Positions 44,367 to 57,511 of a DNA stretch of 64,000 bases are shown one piece after another. The stretch is from contig OZ026833.1 in the NCBI GenBank assembly GCA_964023205.1, positions 29,600,830 to 29,664,829 on the forward strand, given 5' to 3'. The position numbers were made by a program, and so were the translations under genes. This stretch comes from Lutraria lutraria. Taxonomy: Eukaryota > Mollusca > Bivalvia > Venerida > Mactridae. Below the pieces are notes generated by a model, which ran no database searches, was not told the origin of the DNA, and saw nothing but the letters and a program-made list of their open reading frames with translations. The stretch's first letter is position 1. Each line of letters starts with the position of its first letter.

Positions 44367-46165
44367 ATAAAAAATTCCAATTAAACTGAGATGAAATACA
44401 ATATTCGTGTACGGTCAAACCTGTGAATAAAGGGCACTCGTTGGAAAGAAAAAAGTTGGCCTTAATTCGATCTAAATGCTAGTAACAAATAACATTCTTT
44501 AGAATGGCCTTTATTCGCTGTGAGAGTGTCGCTTATTCCTTATTCGGTGGTGGCAGCCAATACAAACGAACAGGAAAGCAGTTTACAAATTATATTTTGA
44601 TCAAGAACAAACCCGAGGCGATTTAAAATTATATTTCTTATCGGTACGTGTATTCGCGGTTTTATTCTTGCCAAGTCGAAATCCGGTCCATATGTTATCA
44701 ACCGATAAAGTATGGGATACAAGATAATCACCAATTAAGTAATGATGCTGTTCTGTTTTTATTAATATCAAGAACATTGCATAGTTTAATACATACATAC
44801 TGGCGTATATCTATACGTTTTCTATAAGAAATAGAGAAAATGCATGCTGACTAAAACCCATTTAATAAACGAAAACATGTTACTTAGGTTTGCACGAGAA
44901 TATTCCTGTGACTGAATTAAAACAAGTCGTTGCTTACAAATCGATGTACAATTTATGCTTATGTTTTATTTTATCATTTCACGAAGAAAATATTGCAAGA
45001 AATATGAAGATATTTACCAAAACGATATGAAGTTTTTACTTTCAGTAAAATCCTTAATCGACACTGCATAAATACAAGTGTAAGTCTACCCGAGATTATT
45101 GATGTAGATAGATCTTGTTATCTCGATGTATAAAAAATGCTTAAACGTAAGGTCAGTATTAGGTACAACCAATGTACCACTGAGCTATAATTCGGTTATT
45201 TTGATAAGATTGCTATAAAACTGTATAATTCAAGGTTTTGTTTAATATACGACACGTGACCACTATGTTTAACCAGTATACTATCTGGGTTACACACGTT
45301 GCAGATAATGTTGTGTTATGGTAAGGCCAAAATAAATTCATCGTTTATTTTTTGGTAGATTTCTGACCCTATTTATAAGTTGAAAGTTGGAAATGAATAT
45401 AAAATTTTGCATATAGTCAAACTTGTGAACAAATGCCACCCTATGAAAAAATACATAATTTGGGCATTATAGACAGGTAGTCTTTATTTGGAGGTAATTT
45501 AATTCTCAACAATAAATGACAGGGTTTCAAAGGATGACCTTTATTTAAAGGATGACCTTTAATCGGAGGTGGTCGCTAGCGCAGGTTAGACTGTATATAA
45601 AAGTCACCTGGGTAAAAACTATTGTAGTTTTCTTCTGGAGCGTGATGATACATAATTCAGAATATAAACGTACCATGTAAATTTATAATACGATTTCTGA
45701 ATTGTACAATCATGATTAAATGTGTACCCAGCGTCATCTTCAGTCAGACTACATATGACAAGAATGTAAGAAAAAGTTACGAGTTATAAGCATTACATTA
45801 ATCGATTGAAATTTTCCGATGAACCATTTTTTTAAAAATATCTGGTTGACTCACAGTGACTTCTATATGTTTACAATAGATGCTAGGAACCAGACTACAT
45901 TAGCATATGCAGCACGTGAATAATGACGTCATCCTTCCTTGAAATGTGTGTACTGATAGTAAATATTGTAGCAATCCGAGAAAGAGGATTGTTTAGAATT
46001 TCTATGACTGTTTTGTATTGCTCGTTTACGATTTTTTTAGCCATCTGATTTTGACTTGAATGCGCGTAATATTTTAATTTGTGTTTATGCCATTGAATTG
46101 AAAAGTATGGAACTATGTTCGTAGGCGGCAAGTTAAGGTATCGGGAGTGGATGTCTGGTCAAATT
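44367..46165. promoter_or_regulatory. Upstream region of PhyH copy B, no gene
   Basis: The 5-prime UTR and promoter of copy B should lie here because exon 1 begins at 44,361. No core promoter element can be assigned. A partial tRNA-like A box (minus strand, ttatagctcagtggtacatt) is at about 45,163-45,195. Only chance reading frames are present. Confidence 0.3.
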
Positions 46166-46900
46166 CGTAGATTTAAAAACTAAAACATAATTACAAACTG
46201 AAACAAACTCCCTGTATAAAGTCGATAGCAAATGTTTTAGAACAAATATTACATTTGATTGGTCTTCTATAAACCAATATCGCACGTAATTTACAATATT
46301 TTGAACAACGATAACTACTCTGTATATTTAAATTTATTACAACAAATAGCCTTAAAATAACCGTAAATGTGTAATGCATGGAAGCGTGCCTCAGATTTTC
46401 GATAACGTCCTCCGTTCGTTAGATATTTGACTTTAAAGAAAATTTGTACTCTGAACCCCGCTTTTTTACGTAATACGCCATAGATAAAAATGAAAACAAG
46501 TATCAAAATTCTGAGGCACTAGATTAACATTTCCGCTACAAAATACCTAAAACCGCATTGAAATCCATCATCAAATAAGATGGCAATGTTAATTCGAAAA
46601 TGACACATACTGTGTTTTTGTAAGCGAGTAATTAACACTAAAAGTGTCAAATCATTATCGTCTCATGAAATCAACGAATTTCAGTTAATTGATGAATGTC
46701 GCGAATGTTTACGGTTCAATTATTAAAACCACGCTCAGGATAGATGTCTAGTGAGAGATTTAATAACAAATTATTGTCATAAACGAATTGATAGTATCAT
46801 AGATGTTAACGCTGATAAAGTAAAGTCGATAAAGGGGTACAGTTTTTATAATAATAAAACACTACTTTTGCGTGTTCGGTCAGGATTTCTTGTTGCTTGT
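46166..46900. repeat. Dispersed repeat block 2 of 3
   Basis: Direct copy of 42,590-43,400 with scattered differences and indels. Both contain the same stretch ttggtcttctataaaccaat. The minus-strand frames in it are not conserved between copies, which argues against coding. Confidence 0.7.
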
Positions 46901-46984
46901 TATTAGAGTATGATATTTAATCTTTGTAAATAATTTAAAATATTATTTTACGTTTTTTTTTTAACATATAAAGCCTGAACCGTT

Positions 46985-47395
46985 ACATTAATGGAACGTA
47001 GTACTTTGATCTGCATCAAAATTCATGCGAGCCGAGCGAGTGAAGGGTATGGAAAGCTGAACTATCGCTTTGTTTCCAAAACACAGCCCAATACGAAATT
47101 CAACTTTTGACTGCTTTGTAGTTCCGAACAACTGCAGAATCTTCAGAGTTTTGATTAATCTGCATGGCGTACTACGTAATAAACAGTGTGGTTCAGGGTA
47201 TGAAATTTCCTTTAAAGAATCTAACAAACGAAGGATGTGATAAAAATCTGAGACACAGTTCCCTGCATGATGTAATTTTAGTTATCTTAAGTTTGTTGAA
47301 ATATATCTTATATATACACACTGAGTAGTTATCGTTGTTCAAAGAATTGTAAATTACGTGCGATATTGGTTAATGGAAAACAAGCAAAAAACAAA
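46985..47395. repeat. Dispersed repeat block 3 of 3, inverted
   Basis: In reverse complement this matches parts of the other two blocks: attacgtgcgatattggtta at about 47,350 and ttcctttaaagaatctaac near 47,210. It thus forms an inverted pair with block 2 across about 100 bases, able to form a large stem. Confidence 0.65.
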
Positions 47396-47821
47396 ATTGG
47401 TGAAAATTGATATGACCGGTCAGCCAATCACGATACATTAAGATCCTCTTAATGACAAAACATTAACTTTTTGCCTGCCAAATCACCGTCAAAAAGTAAC
47501 ATAATTCAAGGTGTTAAATGGAAAAAATGGTCATGTGGATTAGGAAATCCGAAGTGAGAAAATATTTGGATCGTGCCGCATCTGAAGTACAAAAGATGTT
47601 TATAAGAATACAACAGAGACGTTTTGTGACCAGTGCAGCCTACCGATTTTTTATGGTCAAGTCACCGGAATCGATTTGATTATAGTCTAACTTACTGTAA
47701 TTATTGCATCCCTGTTTACCTTTAAATCACAATAAAATATAAGTTAACACATATATGTTTATTAAAAAATAGTAATCACATAGTTAATACACATCTGACA
47801 GAAATCTATAAGTAGATTTTA

Positions 47822-48157
47822 CCTGTGAATATATATAATTGTGAATAGATTTTACATGTGAATAGATACAATCAGTGAATAGATATCACTTGTGAATAGA
47901 TATCAATTGTGAATAAATATCACTTGTGATTATATATTACCTATTAAGAGATATCACCTGTGAATAGATATCACCTAATAACTGATATCACTTATGAATT
48001 GATATCACATATTAACTGATATCACTTATGAATAGATATCGCCTTTGAAGAGATATCACCTATCAATAGATATCACTTACTAACTGATATCACTTATGAA
48101 GAGTTATCACATATTAATTGATATCACCTATGAATTGATATCACCTGTGATTATAAT
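47822..48157. repeat. 17-base GATATCAC minisatellite, about 20 copies
   Basis: About twenty tandem copies of a 17-base unit of the form gatatcacctgtgaata, with most copies keeping the palindrome GATATC and the word tatcac. It starts about 190 bases downstream of the PhyH copy C stop codon. Left copies are more diverged, as at the edges of most arrays. Confidence 0.9.
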
Positions 48158-48346
48158 TAATGTTGTTGTCATTACCAGTTTATAATTGAATAATGATCTC
48201 CTCCAATAATAAATCGAACTTCTCCTTAGTCATAATATATAGGAAGGATTGTATAGACGGGTATGGTCTTCTCAGCATGTCCTCGTAATAATACAATTCC
48301 ATATACATCTGTCTATTATCATGTATTATAAATGTATGATATTCAT

Positions 48347-51300
48347 TTATGATTTCTGCAAGTTATACTGGCAGTAAATTTCTTTATCTACTTCATTACC
48401 GACTGGGTTGACAAAATCTTTTCCAGAGAAGTCAGTGTAGTTCTTACATGCTTTGATCTCGGAGTCAGCTACCTGAACCAAGAAAAACATTTAACAAAAT
48501 TTAAAATCAGTCGATGAGTTATATGTCTAAAAGAATAAATTCATAAGCACAAAACTACTTTCTTGATCAATATGGGGTTGATCGGTGCTCTAGTGGTAAC
48601 GTGCTGGATTACTAAACGAAAGGTCTTGAGTTCAAATCTCTGCTCCACCTTTCAATATTTCCGGGGCTTTTTTCAGTGTCCCCATCTCAACTACCGAGTC
48701 AAGTACCGTGCTAAGAAGACACATGAAATAGTGTGGCGTGTATTGGTGCTTCACACCGGGCAGGATTAAGAACCAGGAAACAATATTCGAAATAAGTAGG
48801 GATATAATGCCCGGTTCTCCTTATATTTTTACCCCTCTCACTGAAATGACCATAGCTGTCGAATTGGCCTTTAAACAACAGATAAAAAATACTTTCTTGA
48901 TAAACTTGTACGGTTAAGATTCTTGGGGTAACCACCAAACCAGTACAAACATAATTATGCTTTACACAGCCTTGTTAGAACTCAATGTTCTGTCACACTT
49001 AATTATTAATAAACTGAATTTGCATGTAATGTTACGTATGTACAACGGATAATTAAAGAAATTATGCATTTAAATGATCAAAACTAACATGGTATGGAAC
49101 TTTGCAATACATGACAGGAAGTAACTATCTAACAATATGGCTGCCAGAAAAAAACGTCAGATTTGGGGGGGGGGGGGTAGCCACTGTTCGTAGCCATAAT
49201 GCTTTTTGGGACGCTAAGCCCGTCCTCCTAGCCCCCGGTCCCTACGGCTCTGCTGGATGAAAACATTTACCTTGTCTATATGAGAACACTGTAGATGGTG
49301 GTGATTGATGAAGGAAGGGTTACTTATCCTGTTATAACAGGAAACAAAAGCCCATCTTCTCATGTCAGAGTCATTGGGTGCACTTGTATGTAACAGATTA
49401 CAATGTTGAAATAAAACATCGCCTGGAATATAATACAATGACATGTTTAAGATCTTCAACTTATTGACCTTCCGCCTATATTGGTAAACATTAGATGGTC
49501 TATCATGGTGGTTTAACACAAGCTCTGATTATCTTTTAAATCTTCCCCGAACCCAATACCGGGCTGTATAAAACGGTAGGCTTTTGACTAGAAACATCCA
49601 ATCGGATCCAAACTTCATGGCGTTTTTCTAAAGAAGTGCCTCGGATATAATAGACAGGCCGCCATTTTGTTGTTGTTCTTCACGGACTACTTTCCTACAT
49701 GGTTGACACTGGGAATGCAACGATAGAAAGAACTACTTTCTCTTTCAATGGGAACAATGCCCATTTTATCAATCGCGAATGATAAACACGTTTGAAAGTC
49801 TGTAATTTTGAGAACGATTCTTGAAAACGAGTACCTGTTGTTGGAAAAGTAGTGACCGAAAACCGCATTACCAAAATTTGTAAACCTACACTTACGTACA
49901 AGGCGTATTTCTCACGATTGAGAAACATCCCAGTAGCAAACAATAACCACTGCATACCAAAGCATTAGATCTAGAAGTTGTTCATACTTAACAATAAGGA
50001 AACTAAATGTGCAATATTATCTTAAGAGGTCTTTTAGCTGTTGTATAATATATGCATGGATATCTTATTATGCGCGAATAAGACTGTTGACTCCGTTCAT
50101 GAAGTTGAGTATATTTCCAGTTAAATTTTTTACTTTCCTGAAATTAAGTAAAATCAAATATAAAACGCCCAAAATTTGTTTATTAGAAGACAATTATCGC
50201 TTTCTACTTTGATATAAGCAACGATAGATATGAATAGAATTAAAAACTTATTATGATAACTGTTTAAGGGGAGTCAACATATAATAATGGTATAATCTCA
50301 ATCCAGAGTTGTCTTTCCTTGTCATTATCGTACGTCAAACCATGCGCGTGGCTTGTTTTTATGAGTTATTTGAATGCAAGATTTTTATTTTATTTTCATA
50401 TACAATTGTTGTCAAAATCTTAACGATTATTTTCAACTTCTGGCGGAATTTCCATTTATGCGATTATGTTTTTAATTACCGAAAATTTTAGTAAACAAGC
50501 AGGTTCTGGTAAGAAATACTGCGCATGCAAAATACAATATTTGCTATGATTTTTTTGTTAATTATTATATTTTTGTCTCAAAGATATTATAAAACAGAAA
50601 TAAGTTCACTAAGTTAAAAATAACCTTGTATTGCATTAAGTTTTGTTTTACAAGAATGAGGTGTTTGTGAGAGAGAACGAACGACAACGCTAGGTAGAAA
50701 TTGAATATGGTATATAAAAAATGTATAATGAATTTACATGACGTCAATGTGACAATCAAATCGCAAGAAGGTAAAATAAAAACTATTAGAGTAATATACC
50801 AGGTTCCATCTCACAATATAAATGTGGACAAACTTTCTTTAGTTCTTCAACACGGACAGGATCTGCTTCTGTTTGCAAAGCACCAGTACCTGCGCCATGA
50901 GCGATACGTCCACACTTGTGGGAGCCCTTCAGTAACTGTATAACAAAATAAGGTAAGCAGCATTATGACAACTTATTTCTGGCATTTAATTTGAGTCTTG
51001 AACGTGTTCACTAGTTATTTTACTTATGTCAGATACTGTCGATGGATGACTATCTTGGACTGGTTTTTTGGAATACATAAATATGCGTTTTTTAAATCAC
51101 GGTTAAATGTCTATTCTTCTGGTTCTTATTTGGATTAGAATGTCCAATTACCATAGAACAGGGTTATTGTAAAACATAGTAATAGTGAATTCAAGGGGAT
51201 CTGAAACAATTACATCTGTTTATTTATATTTCACGATGTGAACAAACAAGAAAGTAATGAAGGTCATGTTTGGGAAAAATGAATACTTCTCTATATTGGA

Positions 51301-54300
51301 ATTCACTATTACCGTGCTTTAATGTATATTATAAAATAAGATGCATCCATGACTATTTTCAGGGAGGTGTAAAGCAGGTTTGACGTATGCCTACATAGTT
51401 GTCAATGATAAACACCCAATGTCAATAATCCCCATTATTAAATCGTTTTCTGCCCATATCTGTGTTCTATTTTGAAGATCACTGCTTGGTCAGTTGAGAA
51501 AACATTCTCTGTATGGAATCTGAGATTATGTGGAATCTGGTTCACAGGTGACGACGGACCTCCATGCGTCAAGAGACGCATCGAGATGTCAACCCCGCGA
51601 CCAGCACATGGACAGTCCGCGCCCTCAAGTACGAAACTTACAGGACGGGTTCGAAGTGACACGAACTTAAGATCTGATAGTACTATGCAAACTGTTTAAT
51701 AGTATATAATTATCTAATACTGTACTACTACTGTACCTGCAGACAGCCGTTTTGTCGTGTTGCTTTATCTAGTGGCATCCATACTGTGATCATTTCCGGA
51801 AATAAATTCTGTTTGTACCAATATCTATAAAGGCACACAAAATAGACAGCAAGGTGTAACCATAGCAATATATTTAGTTTACAGGCATTTTATTATGAAG
51901 TTGAAGTATATGTTTTGAATAATATCTTTATCCAGCAAATTAATAAAATAAAAAGAAAATACCCATAATCCTGGTGCCAGTCATGTTTCCCACCTTCCCG
52001 GGCATTTTTTAAAATGAATTTACTGTGGAAATGGTACACTTCGCCTCCAAGCAACTGAAACGATAGGATGCTTGCATTAAAACGTTAAGGTCAGACGAAC
52101 ACATAACTACATGGTATATAAAGTAATAAACCACAAGCCTAAGGTTTCAATTTGATTTGAATGCAATACTTATATGCTGTATTTTAATTTCAGCCCAACG
52201 TTGGAAACCATACACTGAGCATTTGCGACCTTGTGTTTCCAAAACATCTTGCTTTCAAATTGAATATTATGCACCAAACCGGGAAAACAGATTTGGTCAG
52301 ATTTTTACCCAGTGCCGTTGTTTGCTTAATATAAGGACGCGAATGATGGAATTGCAAAAATGATGCGCTATCATTTATGCCTTTATGCGCATTCGGTCTG
52401 CAATGAATCTAGAGAGACCGTATTTATCCCGTATTTTCATTTTCATGCGGCCTCATTGTATAGGCAGGAGGTGGCTATCCAATTTGAATTATTTCTGAAC
52501 AGATTCACGGTATCCGCGATCTTAACGACTTTAGCAGGAAATTTAACAACTTTGAAGAAGAATCGTTAAGTAGATCATTCGCGGTGTGTACTTCTCCATA
52601 CCTCTTCAACAGTGTTGACTATCTTCTCTGATCTTGCCACCATTCCTGTGACGTCATTTCCGGGTTTACTATAAAATATGCGCATAATCTTCTTACCGTC
52701 TGGTTCTTGAGTCTGTAATACAAACAATTATTAAGATTGTGGATAAATCTTCGGAACTACAACTGACGATATGAGTTTCAGAATTGTGATACAATGAACG
52801 CAGACTAAATAGTATCCACTTCGTCTAAGTCTAATTATTTGTAATAGAAAAAAGCATTTACTAGTCCGTCATGCTTGTCCATTGTACAAAACGTACCTTG
52901 TATAATATGTCTACGTCCATAACTGTTGTGAAAAAATTGTGGGTTAAGGCGGGTAATTACAAAGACCATATAAACGTGTTATCCGTAATACAAAATTAGC
53001 AAACGACCTTAGATGTCGTCAGCTTATTACAAAAATACATTTATGCAAATTTAATGGATAAGATTTTTGATATTATTATTATTTTTCACAAATAATGCCT
53101 ACATGAGGGGAGCGACTAGTAAACCTCACACCCCATTAAATACCTGAGTATGTATTACAGTTTGGTAAAAAATCTTTTTCACACAGCTGCGTTTTATCAT
53201 GCGTCCTTCAGATAAACACAAACATTGCACGTATCAGAAAATATCTCAAGTAATGCCCTTGACCCCTTTCCGCTTCTTAAGATAAATTATCTTACATAAT
53301 ACAAGTATTACCTCATAACCATATTCTAATATACTATCAGGCTCGTCCAAAACCTTCCAAATCTGAGTTAATTCTTCAGCGTCTAAAAAGTTCCTAAAAT
53401 GAATATGAAAATACAAATAGTTTTAGTTACACGGCTATATTTATAGACCCTATAAGTTTTGATGAAGGGCATGTAAATACGAGTTACTCATTTACTGACC
53501 CTGCATTACAGCTTATCTGGTCAATCTAGGACGTGTTACGCATCTATCTTACCGAATCAAAACACCAAATGTCTTTATGATGTTTTTTTCAAATTTTGAT
53601 GACTGACCTTTATGAGCAAATATTAGGTCACCACGTGACCCGGTTTAACCAATCAACAGCAAGTATTCTACACGAGATAAGATACAAATAATCAATCACC
53701 AAATTATCACATTATAACAGTGAACATCAGAAATTCACCTTTAACCAATAACAGTTAAATAGCAAGCCCACGTTTAGATCACTAAATCACTTTTATAAAT
53801 AATTTATTTCTCATGTCTCATTACAGAATCGAAATATAGAAATGGATTAAAGATGTCAAACCAGATGTAAAAATAAATGGCATTCATATCAGTGTGGTCC
53901 CTAGTTGGAGTTTCTGGACATATCTATCAATATGTGCATCATTGTCTCTCCACAAACCGTACAATACACTTTCGGTACGTAGACCCAACTCTATGTGAAT
54001 GGCTGACATTCCACCATTAACTTACTTGATGACAAAGAAACCATCATCTTCGTATTTCTTTTTCATCTCAGGTGTCAGCTTAAACTTGCCCGTGAACTGA
54101 AATGCTGAAGATCAGATCATTCATTTAATCATCAACTATATGGACCTCTACTTCACTTGGATACATGATACTTTTCCGAATGTTTACGTCGCAACAACAG
54201 TAAGGGTCATCTATGCAAGTTTCCAGCTTTTAGCGATGGAGGAAAACTACCGACGAACACTTGGATAGATTTATAGAACTCCGTAGGCTAGCTGGACTCT

Positions 54301-55129
54301 TTCCCAACTAGTCAATTTACCCATATGGGACTTGAACTAACAACAGTGATGGGGTGGTGATTTCTTGTCAGAGACCAATTCCTATCTACCACAGAGGCCT
54401 GGCCACAGAGATCCTTGTATTCATGGATCGATGATTCAATTAAATTAAAATTGATATGGATGATCTTTTCCACAATCGACATTACATGTGTATTAATTAT
54501 GATTTTTTCTTTTATCCATTAGGGTCTAAAAGTTTTAGTGTCATTACTTAAGGTATTATGGACGAACGACAGTGAAAGAAGTCTGGAAGATGTAATTGTG
54601 ACACTGTCATCCCACTAGTCTAAGAATTATATAGGTTGTATGGCATACATAATGCGTACATGAAGGCATTTGAAGCACTGTTAATTTTTGGAACAGGAAA
54701 ATACGTGAGGTTAGGAAAACCCTGAACCTGTAAATTAATTACGGACATTTCTTAGTATAAATAAGCTACTTAATGTTCGCAAACATTAGCTTAAGGCTCG
54801 GAGAACATATTTGATGGCTATTATAACGATTCTCGCATTGCAAGAATTGGACATTGTACTAACGCGGAGAGCACAGCATAATGTTATTGTGATAAATTGA
54901 TAGTCGTGCTTATACATTGTATAGTAACGTGTGTACATTTGTCATATATGATTGCTTTATAAAAAAATCCAGTACAAGTTGTATCTATTCAGCTATCAAA
55001 TATCAACTATTATTCAACACCTAATGTTTGTTAGTTGCTGAACAGAAATCACCATTATAATCAACTGTGATAATGATTAAATGGTAAATAAATTACAGAA
55101 CACCCAAAAAAAAACTTACCATCAACCAT
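48347..55129 (-). CDS. PhyH-family Fe(II)/2-oxoglutarate dioxygenase, copy C (nine exons)
   Basis: Exons, in order: 55,120-55,150 (ATG at 55,129), 54,026-54,104, 53,312-53,393, 52,602-52,712, 51,963-52,054, 51,737-51,824, 50,800-50,935, 49,271-49,422 and 48,347-48,472. All have GT/AG ends, exon lengths equal those of copy B except for the last, and the total of 876 coding bases is in frame, giving 291 residues. H121, D123 (WHQDYG), H211 and R222 are all kept, so the active site looks competent. The tail differs ([11 protein letters not shown] and an added YNLQKS), and the exon after GSHKCGRI diverges from copy B ([14 protein letters not shown] against HVPGTGTFQWQADP). No SKL-type ending is seen. 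It has no TLR beside it, so it may be the older, free-standing member of this gene pair. Promoter and substrate are not known. Confidence 0.9.
48575..48700 (+). mobile_element. tRNA-derived SINE in PhyH copy C intron
   Basis: The plus strand reads gtgctctagtggtaacgtgc (A box) and gagttcaaatctctgc (B box) at tRNA-like spacing, without matching acceptor-stem ends. The tail to about 48,850 may belong to it. Confidence 0.6.
49600..49880. repeat. Dispersed repeat, inverted partner of 41,420-41,640
   Basis: Carries in reverse complement the same words as 41,420-41,640 (for example tgcccattttatcaatcgcga and ttggaaaagtagtgacc). It makes a chance minus-strand open frame of 86 codons. A run of twelve G lies before it at about 49,166-49,177. 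Confidence 0.65.
54285..54415 (-). mobile_element. tRNA-derived SINE in PhyH copy C intron 1
   Basis: Read on the minus strand, ggcctctgtggtagatagga resembles an A box and gttagttcaagtccca a B box. The stretch is part of intron 1 of copy C. Ends do not pair as a tRNA should. Confidence 0.55.
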
Positions 55130-55184
55130 TGCTATTGTTTCGGTCTTCAGCTGCAAAATATCATTTAAATATAAAATACTGTAT

Positions 55185-55385
55185 TTTCATTTATTTTCGT
55201 TGGGCTCAATTTCGTGGTTTTTATTAAAATGTTTATTTCGTGGGGACATAATTCGTGGATTTTATTTTTGAAACAAAATGCCTTATCTCTGCATTTAAAT
55301 TCGTGGGGATTTGATTTCGTGGATGAGTCGACCAACGAAATCCACGAAATTAAATCCCCAACGAAAATTAATGATTCCACAGTAT
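55185..55385. repeat. Palindromic dispersed repeat (TTCGTGG family)
   Basis: Repeated words ttcgtgg(g/a) read in one direction in the left half, and ccacgaaat and ccaacgaaaat in the right half, making an interrupted palindrome. Its outer part (ttttcgttgggctcaatttcg) is found inverted inside the foldback element at about 40,905-40,945. It sits just upstream of the first exon of PhyH copy C. Confidence 0.75.
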
Positions 55386-55734
55386 TCATGTTGATATTAG
55401 AGGCATGTAAACATTCTATAGTTACATATTTTTTAACAGAATAAACGCTATTTTTATGTAATGTAAACAGAGTTATTAACTATTGACCTATATCTAATCA
55501 AATATGTGCATTTATCAAATATAAATGAAAATAATGAAGCATATTTTGATTTCATTACTAAAAATTGACGATACAAGACAATATCAATGAAAGACGTCGA
55601 TGAATTTTTTATCGAATAGTCACTAATATCAATATTAATTTTTTTGACACATGCGTTGAATGTAAAATTTATTCAATATTGACACTTTATTTTTAAAAAA
55701 TGCCTACTGCCATATTGATATGGAATCAGTACCA

Positions 55735-56125
55735 CGGTCTGCTCCTAGGACGAGTGATTATTGCCTCTGACTGACTTGTAATAATCAGCCCCTTACTGCT
55801 CTGGGTTTGAATCTCAACCGGGACTGGACACATGTGAGGAAGCTGTCCAACTTGTTTATGGAAGGTCGAGGGTTCTACCCGGTGTAAGCCTAGGGTCTAC
55901 CTCCTCCGCTGAAGTCTGTAAAGACCCCAACTTACCATGGATGCTTGTGCTGACGTTCTCATGAGACGTATGTTGTGGGGTGATCCCTTTGATCTTTTCG
56001 GTGTTTTTGACCCCACAAGTCGCACCACACAAGTCGAAATTATCCCCACACGTCCAGTTTGTACGTATCTGAACCCCACAAGACCTAAATGTACTAACCC
56101 TAACCCCACAACCACCCTCGCATGC
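55735..56125. repeat. tRNA-like SINE and GTGGGG-family dispersed repeat
   Basis: At 55,740-55,830 a B-box-like gggtttgaatctcaacc follows a weak A box. At 55,940-56,120 comes a copy of the GTGGGG...CCCCACA repeat also present at 21,510 and 38,680, with ctaaccctaaccccac. It gives a chance frame on each strand, neither conserved among copies. Confidence 0.55.
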
Positions 56126-57511
56126 GTGCGTCCAACCCCAGTTAAGTCAGTATCGACATCATCTTTTTTATGGATAAAAACACACAGTACGTTCGGTAGC
56201 CTAATGGATGACGCATATATTGATATTTAAAACATTTATATTGGATTGAGCAGAATCAATCGAATGAAAGATAGAAAAACTTGACAGATATATAAATTAT
56301 GATGCTGCAGTATGGTAACATTGACGTTTATTCATATTTCGACTTCTTCGTTTATTGAAAAGTACAGGAATACTAAAAATATATTTACCCGAACGATCAG
56401 TGAAATATTTAGATTTTCGTAATATCCCACTCAAATCTGCATAAACATAGGTGTAATTATATAGATCTACCTAAGTTCATTATCTAACTCATAGATAACA
56501 GTCTACTCGAGATAAATAACTGACTCGATAGATGGAGCTGTTGCAGTGTTTGATGAATGTATTTTTAATGCAGTAAATATCTTTATCATGTTCATTGCAT
56601 GTTCTAGTTAGAATGTAGCTCAGTTATCCGGTGAAGGTTGCTACTAAAGTATTTTTATGCAAAAAAGCAAGATTTATTAGTATACTTCAACCGATAGGGC
56701 CGCTAATACCGCTGACCTGCTTAGGTGATACAAATGTGATAACATGATTGTGGAAATCAAGACCATATGTAACATAACAATGTTGCTACGAGTATGATCA
56801 CAAGCCGACTTTTTTTAACTTATTTGTTACGAATTTGATCGCATTCGTAATAAAACTGTTACAGCTACGAATGTGGTCCTACAAAGCATTCATGTTAGTA
56901 AGTTCATTTTTAAGTAGATATATGATATATGAATCAAATGCCCAGCCAGTTAGCCCTATCGGAAGTGATTGTACCTGTTCAGAATGCATGCATCGGTAAA
57001 CGTTTACGGGCTAGATTATTTGACCTTGTAGGCTTGTACTAGCTTTGAAGACATGCTTGTAACAATCAGGCAGCCCTTGTGCATACGAGTGTCCCAGCAG
57101 CCGACAGGCTAAAGTCACACATGGAGACTACAAATGTAGTTCTAACACTGGTACGTATTGCAACGTCACACGCGTTAGTAACTGTAATAGTATAAGGTCC
57201 ATTTCTCAACGATGATCCCCATAAAGATCGACGTGTAACGATTGATCGTGGTTCGAATGTCTGCTATGCCTTGATACCGCTTACGATGGAGGGTTTCCAT
57301 GTAACAGAGTAGTGGTTTGCGAACAAGTGAGGTTTGCTCTACCCATTGGTAAGACGATATATATTCATTCGCCATATCTTGACAAAGTTCGACTTTCTTG
57401 CCTGGGTGATCACTAACTGGTATTTGTACTCTTTCTGATGATAAATTAAATAAGTAAGAATGCAACAATTGTTTATTATTTTAATAATGTAATGTACACA
57501 TAATTACATCT
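56126..57511. other. Intergenic between PhyH copy C and the MIEAP-domain gene
   Basis: A minus-strand frame of 97 codons at 57,175-57,468, with lower AT content than its surroundings, has protein-like composition (NEYISSYQWVEQTSLVRK), but I recognise no family and see no splice or start context. It lies just downstream of the MIEAP-domain stop and could be 3-prime UTR or a relic. The rest shows no gene. Confidence 0.35.

Noticed and set aside
40950..48160. Repeat arrays considered as CRISPR
   Set aside because: Units are directly adjacent without unique spacers, and the DNA is clearly eukaryotic with introns.
55214..55444. Overlapping frames on both strands
   Set aside because: They come from an interrupted palindromic TTCGTGG-family repeat, which gives open frames on both strands.
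55937..56230. 97-codon plus-strand frame with DPTSRTTQVEIIPTRP
   Set aside because: It sits in a dispersed repeat also found at 21,510 and 38,680, where the frame is not kept.
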